In this document: one piece after another, positions 29,142-37,890 of the stretch | Layout of the letters: every line of letters begins with the position of its first letter | Position numbering within the stretch: position 1 is the stretch's first letter | From: Roseivivax lentus | Lineage (GTDB): Bacteria > Pseudomonadota > Alphaproteobacteria > Rhodobacterales > Rhodobacteraceae | Reading direction: 5' to 3' | DNA: 64,000 nucleotides | Assembly: GCF_900156805.1 (NCBI RefSeq) | Contig: NZ_FTOQ01000006.1 | Coordinates: 62,001-126,000, forward strand | Position numbers and translations under genes: made by a program | Notes under the pieces: generated by a model | Databases searched by the model: none | Told to the model about the DNA's origin: nothing | What the model saw: the letters and a program-made list of their open reading frames with translations, nothing else

Positions 29142-29434
29142 CGTTAACCGCAAGATCGCGGGCAAAGCGGACGGCATTTGGCAGGGGATGCGGTGATTTG
29201 CAGGCAGATCGCGGCGGAACCGCGTCGAGACCCGCCTTCTTCGCCGTATTCCTGCCCGAAAGCGCCTTGTTGTCGCCCGATACGCGACAATGGCGAGGAC
29301 CGGCGCAATTTGTTTCGGCGGCTTTTAAGGCCCGGTCGGGGCCTTGTGCGGAGGGGCCCCATGGGCCGCTTGCCGCGGCGATGGCCTAGCGACTCACTGG
29401 CAGCGACGGAGGCCCAGATGGCCCCTCAACGCAA
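29142..29434. other. Intergenic region without a recognisable gene
   Basis: About 290 bases between the microsatellite and the glnA terminator. The open frames here have no convincing start or family. It contains only GC-rich sequence and presumably the promoter of the unknown gene at 28292-29095. Confidence 0.45.
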
Positions 29435-29458
29435 AAGGGCGCCCCGGAGGGCGCCCTT
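29435..29458 (-). terminator. Rho-independent terminator after glnA
   Basis: AAGGGCGCCC (29435-29444) pairs with GGGCGCCCTT (29449-29458) across CGGA. On the minus strand the stem runs into TTTTGCG, 24 bases past the glnA stop. Confidence 0.8.
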
Positions 29459-29482
29459 CGTCATTCGCTCCCGAGTTCGGGA

Positions 29483-30889
29483 TCAGCAGCCGTAGTAAAG
29501 CTGGAATTCGACCGGGTGCGGCGTGTGCTCGTACAGCTCGAGCTCTTCCATCTTCAGGTCGATATAGCCGTCGATCTGGTCCTTGGTGAACACGTCGCCC
29601 GCAAGCAGGAATTCGTGATCGGCCTTCAGGCAGTCCAGCGCTTCGCGGAGCGAGCCGCAGACGGTGGGGATGCCCTCGAGCTCCTCGGCCGGCAGGTCGT
29701 AGAGGTTCTTGTCCATCGCCTCGCCGGGATCGATCTTGTTCTTGATGCCGTCGAGACCGGCCATCAGGAGTGCCGCGAAGCACAGATAGGGGTTCGCGGA
29801 CGGATCGGGGAAGCGGGCCTCGACGCGCTTGGCCTTGGGGCTTTCGGTCCACGGGATCCGGACGCAGCCCGACCGGTTGCGGGCCGAGTAGGCGCGCAGA
29901 ACCGGGGCCTCGAAGCCGGGGATCAGGCGCTTGTAGGAGTTGGTGGACGGGTTGGTGAAGGCGTTCAGCGTCTTGGCGTGCTTCAGGATGCCGCCGATAT
30001 ACCACAGCGCTTCCTGGCTCAGATCGGCGTACTTGTCGCCCGCGAAGAGCGGCTTGCCGTCCTTCCAGATCGACATGTTGCAGTGCATGCCGGTGCCGTT
30101 GTCACCATAGATCGGCTTCGGCATGAAGGTCGCCGACTTGCCGTAGGCGTCCGCCACGTTGTGGATGACGTACTTGTACTTCTGCAGATGGTCCGCTTGC
30201 TCGGTGAGCGAGCCGAAGATCAGGCCCAGCTCGTGCTGGCAGGACGCCACCTCGTGGTGGTGCTTGTCGACCTTCATGCCCATGCGCTTCATGGTCGAGA
30301 GCATCTCGGAACGGATGTCCTGACCGTGATCGGTCGGGTTCACCGGGAAGTAGCCGCCCTTGACGCCGCCGCGATGGCCCATATTGCCCATCTCGTAGTC
30401 GGTGTCGGTGTTCCAGGAGCCGTCGATCGCATCAACTTCGTAGGACACCTTGTTGATCTTGTTCGAGAACTTGACGTTGTCGAACAGGAAGAACTCGGCC
30501 TCGGGGCCCCAGTAGGAGATGTCGCCGATGCCCGAGGACTTGAGATAGGCCTCGGCCTTCTCGGCGGTGCCGCGCGGGTCGCGCTCGTAAGGCTCGCCGG
30601 TGTCGGGCTCGACCACCGAGCAATGCAGGCAGATGGTCTTCTCGGCGTAGAACGGGTCCACGTAGACCGAGTTGGTGTCGGGCATCAGCTTCATGTCGGA
30701 GGCTTCGATCGACTTCCAGCCGGCGATGGAGGAGCCGTCGAACATGAACCCTTCGTCGAGAAAATCCTCGTCGACCTCATCGGCCATGACGGTCACATGC
30801 TGCAGCTTGCCGCGCGGATCGGTGAAGCGAATGTCGACATATTCGACATCCTCGTCCTTCATCAGTTTGAGAACTGCGTCCTTGCTCAT
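29483..30889 (-). CDS. glnA: Glutamine synthetase, type I
   Basis: GlnA makes glutamine from glutamate and ammonia with ATP and is the main ammonium-assimilation enzyme. The 468-residue protein starts [19 protein letters not shown] and contains [31 protein letters not shown] and the adenylylation tyrosine in [11 protein letters not shown], which falls at residue 397, the classical position. The frame continues upstream to 31039, but AGGGA and family length fix the ATG at 30889. It follows glnB by 46 bases on the same strand, the usual glnBA operon. Adenylylation control by GlnE is inferred from the intact site. Confidence 0.97.
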   Translation of the reverse strand: MSKDAVLKLMKDEDVEYVDIRFTDPRGKLQHVTVMADEVDEDFLDEGFMFDGSSIAGWKSIEASDMKLMPDTNSVYVDPFYAEKTICLHCSVVEPDTGEPYERDPRGTAEKAEAYLKSSGIGDISYWGPEAEFFLFDNVKFSNKINKVSYEVDAIDGSWNTDTDYEMGNMGHRGGVKGGYFPVNPTDHGQDIRSEMLSTMKRMGMKVDKHHHEVASCQHELGLIFGSLTEQADHLQKYKYVIHNVADAYGKSATFMPKPIYGDNGTGMHCNMSIWKDGKPLFAGDKYADLSQEALWYIGGILKHAKTLNAFTNPSTNSYKRLIPGFEAPVLRAYSARNRSGCVRIPWTESPKAKRVEARFPDPSANPYLCFAALLMAGLDGIKNKIDPGEAMDKNLYDLPAEELEGIPTVCGSLREALDCLKADHEFLLAGDVFTKDQIDGYIDLKMEELELYEHTPHPVEFQLYYGC

Positions 30890-30935
30890 TCCCTGAAGTC
30901 CCTTCTTTACTTGAGAATTAACTGTTCTTGGTCGG

Positions 30936-31385
<450 letters not shown>

Positions 31386-31432
31386 TCAAGAATTGTGCAT
31401 GTCGCTCAAGAAATAGGCAGAAGTGAATCACC

Positions 31433-32086
31433 ATGCGCGCCGCACCGGTTCTGACCGCCGCCGAGATGCGCGCCTGCGAGGCCCGGGCCATGGCGTCGGG
31501 GGCGGTCAGCGGGCGTGCGCTCATGGAACGGGCCGGGCGCGGCGCAGCGGAGGCCATTGCCGCGCGGGCCGGCGCGGCGCGCATCGCGGTCATCCTTTGC
31601 GGGCCGGGCAACAATGGCGGCGACGGATATGTCATCGCGCGGCACCTGCGCGAGGCGGGCTGGGAGGTGCATGTCTGCGCCATGGGCGATCCTGCGCGGC
31701 TGCCGCCCGATGCGGCGGCCAATCACGCGGCCTGGTCCGCCATGGGGCCGGTCCATCCCTACACGGCGGAGGTCATTGCCGGTCTCGACCTGCCCGAGGA
31801 CGCGCCGGTCGTACTGGTCGACGCGCTGTTCGGGATCGGCCAGCGCGCGCCGCTCTATGCGGTTGTGGCGCCCGCGCGCGACTGGATCGCGGCCCGCGCG
31901 CCCCGGCCCTTCGTGGCGGCGGTGGACCTGCCCACGGGATACGATGCCGATACCGGCGCCGCGCTGGCGGACACGCCGATGCCCTGCGATCTGGCGGTCA
32001 CCTTTCATGCGCGAAAGCCCGTCCATGCGATGGGCGCGCTCGGCGCGGCGGAGATCGCGGTCGTCGATATCGGGCTTTCGTCGTGA
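31433..32086 (+). CDS. nnrE: NAD(P)H-hydrate epimerase (N-terminal half of Nnr)
   Basis: The enzyme epimerises damaged R-NAD(P)HX so that the dehydratase can repair it. 217 residues with the YjeF_N motif ILCGPGNNGGDGYVIARHL (about residues 54-72) and AAVDLPTGYDADTGA; it ends IAVVDIGLSS. In most bacteria this domain is fused to the dehydratase in one protein. Here it stops with TGA at 32084-32086, and the dehydratase begins in another frame with a GTGA overlap, so the function is split over two coupled genes or one gene with a frameshift. Confidence 0.85.
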   Translation: MRAAPVLTAAEMRACEARAMASGAVSGRALMERAGRGAAEAIAARAGAARIAVILCGPGNNGGDGYVIARHLREAGWEVHVCAMGDPARLPPDAAANHAAWSAMGPVHPYTAEVIAGLDLPEDAPVVLVDALFGIGQRAPLYAVVAPARDWIAARAPRPFVAAVDLPTGYDADTGAALADTPMPCDLAVTFHARKPVHAMGALGAAEIAVVDIGLSS

Positions 32087-32931
32087 CCGACCGGGCGCCC
32101 CGGCATATCGGCCCCGGTCCCGCCATGCGCGCAGCGCTCACGAAATCGGAGGGCGCGCATAAATACGATCACGGCCACGCGCTGGTCCTGTCGGGCGGGG
32201 CGGGGCGCACCGGGGCGGCGCGGCTTGCGGCGCGGGGCGCGCTGCGGATCGGGGCGGGGCTGGTGACGCTGGGCGTGCCGGGGGCGGCGCAGCTCGAAGT
32301 GGCGATGCAGGTCACCGCGATCATGCTGCGGCGCTGCGAGGACGGCGCGGCGCTGACGGCGCTGCTGGAGGATGGGCGGCTCAACGCGCTCTGTCTCGGG
32401 CCGGGCCTCAGCCTTGCGCGGGCGCGCGCGCTGGTGCCCGTGGCGCTCGCGGAGCCCGCGCGCTCCGTTCTGCTCGATGCGGATGCGCTGACGGCCTTTG
32501 CGGACGATCCGGACGCGCTTTTCGCGGCGCTGCATCCGCGCTGCGTGCTGACGCCCCATGGCGGGGAGTTCGCACGGCTTTTCGGGGCGCCCGGCGACGA
32601 TCGCGTGGCGTCCGTGCGCGCAGCGGCGCGGCTTTCGGGCGCGGTGGTGCTTCTCAAGGGCGCCGAGACGGTGATCGCGGCCCCGGACGGGCGGGCGGTC
32701 ATCGCGTCCGCGACGGGGCGCGCGGCAGCGCCCTGGCTCGCGACGGCCGGATCGGGCGATGTGCTGGCGGGGATCATCACCGGGCTTCTGGCGCGGGGGA
32801 TTGCGCCGCTGGAGGCGGCAGGGTTCGGGGCCTGGCTTCATGCGGAGGCGGCGCGGCGCGTCGGGCCGGGGCTGATCGCGGAGGATCTGCCCGAGGCGCT
32901 GCCGGGCGTGTTGCGCGATCTCGAGTGCTGA
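32083..32931 (+). CDS. nnrD: ADP-dependent NAD(P)H-hydrate dehydratase (C-terminal half of Nnr)
   Basis: The enzyme dehydrates S-NAD(P)HX back to NAD(P)H using ADP. 282 residues from a GTG at 32083 that overlaps the epimerase stop by four bases (GTGA). It has the ribokinase-like fold marks HKYDHGHALVLSGGAGRTGA, LTPHGGEFARLFG and the ATP/ADP site WLATAGSGDVLAGIITGL, so the domain is complete. There is no ribosome-binding site of its own, consistent with translational re-initiation or a frameshift. Confidence 0.85.
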   Translation: MTDRAPRHIGPGPAMRAALTKSEGAHKYDHGHALVLSGGAGRTGAARLAARGALRIGAGLVTLGVPGAAQLEVAMQVTAIMLRRCEDGAALTALLEDGRLNALCLGPGLSLARARALVPVALAEPARSVLLDADALTAFADDPDALFAALHPRCVLTPHGGEFARLFGAPGDDRVASVRAAARLSGAVVLLKGAETVIAAPDGRAVIASATGRAAAPWLATAGSGDVLAGIITGLLARGIAPLEAAGFGAWLHAEAARRVGPGLIAEDLPEALPGVLRDLEC

Positions 32932-32936
32932 GCGGG

Positions 32937-32983
32937 CGAGATTATCGAGAATAATCTCGACGCAATTTTTTGGAAAAATTGCG
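32937..32983. repeat. Double-hairpin element A
   Basis: CGAGATTAT (32937-32945) pairs with ATAATCTCG (32951-32959) across CGAGA, and after one base CGCAATTTTT (32961-32970) pairs with AAAAATTGCG (32974-32983) across TGG. It begins five bases after the nnrD stop. The AT content stands out sharply against the flanks. Confidence 0.8.
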
Positions 32984-33030
32984 GGGTGCTGCGCGCGGTT
33001 GGTGCGGCGCCGTCTGGCACCGGGCGGAGA

Positions 33031-33077
33031 GAGATTATTGGCAATAATCTCCCCGCAATTTTGGGAAAATTGCGGGG
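33031..33077. repeat. Double-hairpin element B
   Basis: GAGATTATT (33031-33039) pairs with AATAATCTC (33043-33051) over GGC, and abutting it CCCGCAATTTT (33052-33062) pairs with AAAATTGCGGG (33066-33076) over GGG. It has the same layout and related arms as element A 94 bases earlier. It lies 26 bases beyond the stop of the oppositely oriented Hint gene, so A and B lie at the ends of two converging genes. Confidence 0.8.
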
Positions 33078-33102
33078 CGCGCGCCTTCGGCCGGCGGCCT
33101 TC

Positions 33103-33603
33103 TCAGGCGGGTTCCGTCACCGGCAAAGCCGCGGCGAGTTCGAGACCGTCCGCATAGATGATGTGCGGCGCGTCGAAGACTAGCGCGACGAGCGTCATCT
33201 CGACCGGTCCCAGCGTGCGGATGAACTCGCCGTCGACAAGCCGCGCGGCGGGCACGAGCGCGCGGGCGCGGCCGAAGATCGCCTGGGCGCGCCAGTCCCG
33301 GATCAGCACTTCCTGGCTGGCGGGCAGAAGCGCGTCCTGGTCGGGGCGGGTATGGCCGAGCGTGCCGGCGCGGATCGCGACCGCGTCGACCGGACCGGTG
33401 CGGATCACCACCTCGCGCAGGACGGCCATCCCGGCATCGCGGGTGATGACACGGTCCCCGGGCGAGAGAAATTCGGCCGGCAAGGCGCCGTCGAGCGTGA
33501 GCACGGATGTGCCCGCCGCGACGGCGTTCGTCATATCGTGGATGGAGTCGTGGCGCAGAGGGGCGGTGCCCCCCGATACGCGCCGGACCGTTTTCGGTTC
33601 CAT
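33103..33603 (-). CDS. Hint-domain protein
   Basis: 166 residues. GTSVLTLDGALPAEFLSPGD followed by RVITRDAG and LLPASQEVLIRD is the Hedgehog/intein (Hint_2) fold, self-processing in inteins; in Rhodobacteraceae such domains are common in stand-alone proteins and at the ends of secreted RTX proteins. Here the domain occupies almost the whole protein, the canonical cysteine or serine at the splice start is not evident (the block begins GTS), and nothing is fused to it. No signal peptide. Activity uncertain. Confidence 0.75.
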   Translation of the reverse strand: MEPKTVRRVSGGTAPLRHDSIHDMTNAVAAGTSVLTLDGALPAEFLSPGDRVITRDAGMAVLREVVIRTGPVDAVAIRAGTLGHTRPDQDALLPASQEVLIRDWRAQAIFGRARALVPAARLVDGEFIRTLGPVEMTLVALVFDAPHIIYADGLELAAALPVTEPA

Positions 33604-33735
33604 GGGCGCTGTCCTGCTAGTTCCTGCCTCGTGTTTTCAGCACATTATGGCAATATCACGTTAATGTCGCGCTTTTTCTGGCGCGATTTTTCCCCTCGCA
33701 TCCCGCCCGGGCCTTTGCTAATGAGCGCAGCGACT

Positions 33736-33758
33736 GGGGTCGGGCATTGCCCGGCCCC
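33736..33758 (+). other. Hairpin just before tRNA-Leu
   Basis: GGGGTCGGGC (33736-33745) pairs with GCCCGGCCCC (33749-33758, one G-U pair) over ATT, ending 12 bases before the tRNA. There is no T-run. It could be a processing element in the tRNA leader or the end of an upstream transcript. Confidence 0.45.
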
Positions 33759-33770
33759 GTTTGGATATTG

Positions 33771-33855
33771 GCGGGTGTGGCGAAATTGGTAGACGCACCA
33801 GATTTAGGTTCTGGCGCCGCAAGGCGTGGGGGTTCAAATCCCTCCACCCGCACCA
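33771..33855 (+). tRNA. tRNA-Leu (anticodon UAG)
   Basis: An 85-base gene including an encoded CCA. The acceptor GCGGGTG (33771-33777) pairs with CACCCGC (33845-33851), discriminator A at 33852, CCA at 33853-33855. The anticodon arm CCAGA-TTTAGGT-TCTGG gives UAG, which reads CUA/CUG-type leucine codons. The T arm contains GGTTCAAATCC, and a long variable arm (CGCCGCAAGGCGT) shows it is a class II tRNA. The trigger factor gene starts 25 bases downstream. Confidence 0.95.
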
Positions 33856-33879
33856 GAGGATGAGGAAAAGGACACCGAA

Positions 33880-35211
33880 ATGCAGGTCACCGAGACCCTG
33901 AACGACGGCCTGAAGCGCGGATACGCGATCAAGGTGACGGCGGACGAGTTGGACGCGAAGGTCAACGAAAAGCTCACCGAGGCGCAGCCCGAGATCGAGA
34001 TGAAGGGCTTTCGCAAGGGCAAGGTGCCCATGGCCCTGCTCAAGAAGCAGTTCGGCGAGCGCCTTCTTGGCGAGGCCATGCAGGAAGCCGTCGACGGCGC
34101 CATGAACAAGCATTTCCAGGACAGCGGCGACCGTCCCGCCATGCAGCCCCAGGTCAAGATGACCAACGAGGACTGGAAAGAGGGCGACGACGTCGATGTC
34201 GAGATGTCCTACGAGAAGCTGCCCGAGATCCCCGAGGTCGACCTGTCGGACCTGAAGATCGAGAAGCTCGTTGCCAAGGCCTCCGAGGAGGATGTGGACG
34301 AGGCGCTGAAGAACCTCGCCGAGACCGCGCAGGACTTCTTGGACCGCAAGAAGGGCACCAAGTCCAAGGACGGCGACCAGGTCGTGATCGACTTCGTCGG
34401 CAAGGTCGACGGTGAGGCCTTCGAAGGGGGTGCCGCGGAGGATTATCCCCTGACGCTCGGCTCCAATTCCTTCATCCCGGGCTTCGAAGAGCAACTCGTG
34501 GGCGTCAAGGAAGGCGACGAGAAGGCCGTCGAGGTCAAGTTCCCCGAGGAATACGGCGCCGAGAACCTGGCCGGCAAGGACGCGGTGTTCGACGTGACGG
34601 TCAAGGCCGTCAAGAAGCCCGTCGCGGCCGAGATCAACGACGCGCTGGCCGAGAAGTTCGGCGCCGAGGATCTCGAGGCGCTGAAGGGCCAGATCCGCGA
34701 GCGGCTCGAGGCCGAGTACCAGGGTGCCGCGCGCCAGGTGATGAAGCGCCAGGTGCTCGACGCGCTGGACAAGAAGGTCAGCTTCGACCTGCCGCCGAGC
34801 CTCGTCGAGGCCGAGGCCAAGCAGATCGCGCACCAGATCTACCACGAAGAGCATCCCGAGGATCAGGGCCACGACCACGGCGAGATCGAGCCCACCGACG
34901 AGCACAACAAGCTGGCCGAGCGCCGCGTGCGCCTGGGCCTGCTGCTGGCCGAGCTTGGCCAGAAGGCCGAAGTGCAGGTGACTGACGCCGAGATGACCCA
35001 GGCGATCATGAACCAAGCGCGGCAATATCCCGGCCAGGAGCGCGCCTTCTTCGACTTCGTACGCCAGAACCAGCAGATGCAGCAGCAGATGCGCGCGCCG
35101 ATCTTCGAGGACAAGGTGATCGACACGGTCGTCGAGCAGGCCGACGTGACCGAGAAGGAAGTCACCAAGGAAGAGCTTCAGAAGGCCGTGGAGGCCCTCG
35201 ACGAGGAGTGA
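33880..35211 (+). CDS. tig: Trigger factor (ribosome-associated chaperone)
   Basis: Trigger factor binds the ribosome at the exit tunnel and folds nascent chains. The 443-residue protein starts [19 protein letters not shown], has the ribosome-binding loop [17 protein letters not shown] (about residues 45-61), an FKBP-type PPIase domain (about 155-245, [20 protein letters not shown]) and a long helical C-terminal chaperone domain ending in acidic residues. A His/Glu/Asp-rich patch ([12 protein letters not shown], about 326-337) may bind metal. It lies 25 bases after tRNA-Leu, so a common transcript is likely. The frame extends upstream into the tRNA, so the ATG at 33880 is used. Confidence 0.96.
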   Translation: MQVTETLNDGLKRGYAIKVTADELDAKVNEKLTEAQPEIEMKGFRKGKVPMALLKKQFGERLLGEAMQEAVDGAMNKHFQDSGDRPAMQPQVKMTNEDWKEGDDVDVEMSYEKLPEIPEVDLSDLKIEKLVAKASEEDVDEALKNLAETAQDFLDRKKGTKSKDGDQVVIDFVGKVDGEAFEGGAAEDYPLTLGSNSFIPGFEEQLVGVKEGDEKAVEVKFPEEYGAENLAGKDAVFDVTVKAVKKPVAAEINDALAEKFGAEDLEALKGQIRERLEAEYQGAARQVMKRQVLDALDKKVSFDLPPSLVEAEAKQIAHQIYHEEHPEDQGHDHGEIEPTDEHNKLAERRVRLGLLLAELGQKAEVQVTDAEMTQAIMNQARQYPGQERAFFDFVRQNQQMQQQMRAPIFEDKVIDTVVEQADVTEKEVTKEELQKAVEALDEE

Positions 35212-35234
35212 TCCTTTTCGCGACCGGAAAAGAG

Positions 35235-35265
35235 AAAGGCCGTCCTTCGGGACGGCCTTTTTCGT
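35235..35265 (+). terminator. Rho-independent terminator after tig
   Basis: AAAGGCCGTCC (35235-35245) and GGACGGCCTTT (35250-35260) form an 11-bp stem with a UUCG tetraloop, followed by more T. It is a textbook terminator 24 bases past the stop. Confidence 0.92.
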
Positions 35266-35307
35266 TGGGTCGGGGGTCGGGCCCCGGATCGGGCCCGGGG
35301 CGCGGCG

Positions 35308-36258
35308 TTACAGGACCCGGACGGGGGCGCCGGCGTTGAAGGCCCGCACGCAGTCGCCGGCCTCTTCATACATGGTCTGATAGGTCTGCAGCGCGCCGTA
35401 GCCGATATGCGGGCTGAGGATCAGCCGGCCGGCCTCGATCAGCGGGGCGTCGCGCAGGGGATGCGCGGCGGGCAGGGGTTCGGTGTCGAACACGTCGAGC
35501 GCGATGCAGCCCGGGCGACCGGCGCGCAGGGCAGGCACGATGGCGGCCTCGTCGAGGATCGGGCCGCGCGAGGTGTTCACCAGCACCGCGTCGGGCTTCA
35601 TCGACGCAAGCTCCGCCGCGCCGATCAGCCCGCGCGTGCGCTCCGACAGGACGAGATGGATCGAGGCGACATCGGCCTCGGCCAGAAGGGCCGCGAGGCT
35701 GGGGGCCTGCCGCACGCCGACCTCGTCGCAGCGCGCGGGCGTGAGGTTCTCGCTCCAGGCGACGATGTCCATGCCGAAAGACCGCGCCATCTCGGCCATG
35801 AGCGCGCCGAGGCGGCCCAGCCCGACCAGGCCCAGCGTCAGCCCGTCGAGATCGCGGCCCGCCTCCGCCTGCCATCCCCCGGCATTCACCGCGGCGAGGT
35901 TCGGCAGGATGTTGCGCGTGGCCATCAGGATCAGCGTCATGGCGAGTTGCGTCGTGGCGGGGGTGCGGCTCGCCGTGCCGCAGACCGTGATGCCGTGCGC
36001 CGCGGCGGCCTCGGTGTCGATGGCGAGGTTGCGCATGCCGGTGGTCACGATGAGCCGCAGGTTGGGCAAGGCGTCGATCAGCGCGGCGGTCAGGGGCGTG
36101 CGTTCGCGCATCACGCAAAGCGCGTCAAAGGGTGCCAGCGTCGCGGCCAGCGCATCGGGCGCGATCGGGTCGCGGAAGACCGTCACTTCGCAATCCGGGC
36201 CGAAATCGGCGAAGCGCCGGGCGTAATCGTGGTAATCGTCGAGCACGGCGAGTTTCAT
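35308..36258 (-). CDS. D-2-hydroxyacid dehydrogenase family protein
   Basis: 316 residues from the ATG at 36258 (MKLAVLDDYHDYARRFADFG). The Rossmann glycine motif LGLVGLGRLGALMAEMARSF lies near residues 143-162, and the catalytic parts VNTSRGPILDE and LILSPHIGYG near the end. It would oxidise or reduce a 2-hydroxyacid with NAD(P); the substrate is not predictable. The frame extends to 36414 with Pro/Arg-rich sequence unlike the family, hence the shorter start. GGAGAG-like sequence precedes it. An ABM-domain gene follows upstream on the same strand. Confidence 0.85.
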   Translation of the reverse strand: MKLAVLDDYHDYARRFADFGPDCEVTVFRDPIAPDALAATLAPFDALCVMRERTPLTAALIDALPNLRLIVTTGMRNLAIDTEAAAAHGITVCGTASRTPATTQLAMTLILMATRNILPNLAAVNAGGWQAEAGRDLDGLTLGLVGLGRLGALMAEMARSFGMDIVAWSENLTPARCDEVGVRQAPSLAALLAEADVASIHLVLSERTRGLIGAAELASMKPDAVLVNTSRGPILDEAAIVPALRAGRPGCIALDVFDTEPLPAAHPLRDAPLIEAGRLILSPHIGYGALQTYQTMYEEAGDCVRAFNAGAPVRVL

Positions 36259-36417
36259 GGTCGCTCTCCCTTGGGTCCGGGACAAGCTGGCGGGATCGGT
36301 CCGGGATGCAAGCGCAATCCGCCGGTGCGGTGGCGCATTCGAGGGCTGGAATGCAGGGCGCGGGCGGGGTGTTCGGCCGGGCGCGCGGTCCGCCGGGCCC
36401 GGCATCCCGCGCACGGG

Positions 36418-36708
36418 TCACATGTGACGGAAGTGATGCACCCAGCATTCGGCGACGAATTTTTCCATGCCCTCCGGGATATGGGCGATGGTCCAATCGG
36501 ATCCCGCGAATTCTCCCAGGCTCGCTTCGCTGTCCCAGACCGAGATCATGGCATAGTCGTCCGGCTCCGCCTCTGTCGGGCCGCCGACGGTCACCTGCGT
36601 GCAGCCGGCGAAGCGGGCCACCGACGACCGGGCCACGGTGCGAAAGAGCGGTTCGAATTCCGCGCGGAGTTCGGGCTTGATGCGCACTCTGTAGATGCGG
36701 GTGATCAT
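36418..36708 (-). CDS. Antibiotic biosynthesis monooxygenase (ABM) domain protein
   Basis: 96 residues from the ATG at 36708, which follows GGAGGG. MITRIYRVRIKPELRAEFEP with a small alpha/beta dimeric ferredoxin-like fold (YAMISVWDSEASLGEF) matches the ABM superfamily; many members are small heme or quinone oxygenases, but the actual reaction is unknown. It lies 159 bases upstream of the hydroxyacid dehydrogenase on the same strand. Confidence 0.65.
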   Translation of the reverse strand: MITRIYRVRIKPELRAEFEPLFRTVARSSVARFAGCTQVTVGGPTEAEPDDYAMISVWDSEASLGEFAGSDWTIAHIPEGMEKFVAECWVHHFRHM

Positions 36709-36908
36709 TTTGGCCCTCCGGCGTTGCGCGGCGTCTGTGGTCCCGAGGGGCGGCCGCGGGCTTTTCTCTGCGCCTAAACGACTATCGGCGTGGGGCGGCG
36801 TCAACCGGTTTGCGCAGGCGCGGGGCGGTGTCGGGCCTTCGGGACGCTAGGGCATGTGGCCGGGTCGTTCTGCGCACCCGGAAACGTGCGTAGATAAACG
36901 CGCAATGA

Positions 36909-36942
36909 AAAAGGCCGCGGGCGTGATGCGCCGCGGCCTTTT
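36909..36942 (-). terminator. Terminator after rplI
   Basis: AAAAGGCCGCGG (36909-36920) pairs with CCGCGGCCTTTT (36931-36942) over ten bases, a perfect 12-bp stem. On the minus strand it runs into T-rich sequence, 29 bases past rplI. It has T-tails on both sides and could work in either direction. Confidence 0.85.
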
Positions 36943-36970
36943 CGAGAACAATCGGTTCGGAAACCGGTGC

Positions 36971-37624
36971 TTACTTGTCGTCGTCGAGCTTCTCGTCCAG
37001 CTCGTCCTTTTCCTGGACGGCGGGCTGATCGGTGGCCTGCTCGACCTCGGTCTCCAGCTCGTCGAGCTGGGCGGCGCCCAGATCGTCGAAGAGCTCGGCG
37101 ATTTCGAACTCGGCCTGCGCCTCTTCCTCGGCGGCGGCATCCTGGATGGTGCGGCCCGACGCCTGCAGCTCGGCCTCTTCGGGCGAGCGGGCGACGTTGA
37201 GGGTGATCGTGGTGATTACTTCGGGGTGCAGGTGCAGCTCGACCTCGTGCAGGCCCAGCTCCTTGATGGGCTCGCGGATGATGACCTGCTTGCGGTCGAC
37301 ATCGAAGCCCGCTTCCTTGCAGACGTCCGAGGCGTCGCGCGTGGTCACGGAGCCGTAGAGGTTGCCGCCGTCGGAGGCCTGGCGAATCACCACGAACTGC
37401 TCGCCGCCGAGCTTGTCGGCCACGGCTTCGGCTTCCTTGCGGGTCTCGAGGTTGCGCGCCTCGAGCTGGGCCTTCTGGCCCTCGAAGGAGGCGATGTTTT
37501 CCTTCGACGCGGTCAGGGCCTTGCCCTGCAGCAGAAGGTAGTTGCGCGCGAAGCCGGGCTTGACGTCGACGACGTCGCCCATCTGGCCGAGCTTGGCCAC
37601 GCGTTCCAGAAGAATGACTTGCAT
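36971..37624 (-). CDS. rplI: 50S ribosomal protein L9
   Basis: L9 spans the L1-stalk base of the ribosome. The protein has 217 residues: the N-domain [20 protein letters not shown] with [13 protein letters not shown], a long connecting helix, the C-domain, and then an extra acidic tail of about 65 residues (rich in Glu, Asp, Ala and Gln) absent from the roughly 150-residue E. coli L9 but usual in this family of bacteria. It is the last gene of rpsF-rpsR-rplI. Confidence 0.96.
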   Translation of the reverse strand: MQVILLERVAKLGQMGDVVDVKPGFARNYLLLQGKALTASKENIASFEGQKAQLEARNLETRKEAEAVADKLGGEQFVVIRQASDGGNLYGSVTTRDASDVCKEAGFDVDRKQVIIREPIKELGLHEVELHLHPEVITTITLNVARSPEEAELQASGRTIQDAAAEEEAQAEFEIAELFDDLGAAQLDELETEVEQATDQPAVQEKDELDEKLDDDK

Positions 37625-37637
37625 GTGCGTGCTCTCC

Positions 37638-37865
37638 TTACTTCACGGCGTAGGGCAGAAGGGCGAGGAAGCGGGCGCGCTTGATCGCACGGGCCAGCTC
37701 ACGCTGCTTCTTGGCCGAGACGGCGGTGATGCGCGAGGGGACGATCTTGCCGCGCTCGGAAATGTAGCGCTGCAGGAGCTTGGTGTCCTTGTAGTCGATC
37801 TTCGGCGCATTGTCGCCCGAGAACGGGCAGACCTTGCGGCGGCGGAAAAACGGTTTTGCTGCCAT
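37638..37865 (-). CDS. rpsR: 30S ribosomal protein S18
   Basis: S18 binds 16S rRNA with S6. The 75-residue protein ([20 protein letters not shown]) carries the conserved [20 protein letters not shown] and [15 protein letters not shown]. It lies 25 bases after rpsF and 13 bases before rplI. Confidence 0.97.
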
Positions 37866-37890
37866 GGGTTATGTCCTTTTCTTCAGGCGA

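Noticed and set aside
29111-29145. GT-rich tract considered as part of a CRISPR or tandem repeat array
   Set aside because: It is a single simple dinucleotide run without spacers; no CRISPR-type repeats or cas genes occur anywhere.
33771-33855. tRNA-Leu as an integration site for a mobile element
   Set aside because: No integrase gene, no direct repeat of the tRNA 3' end and no foreign gene block is seen nearby.
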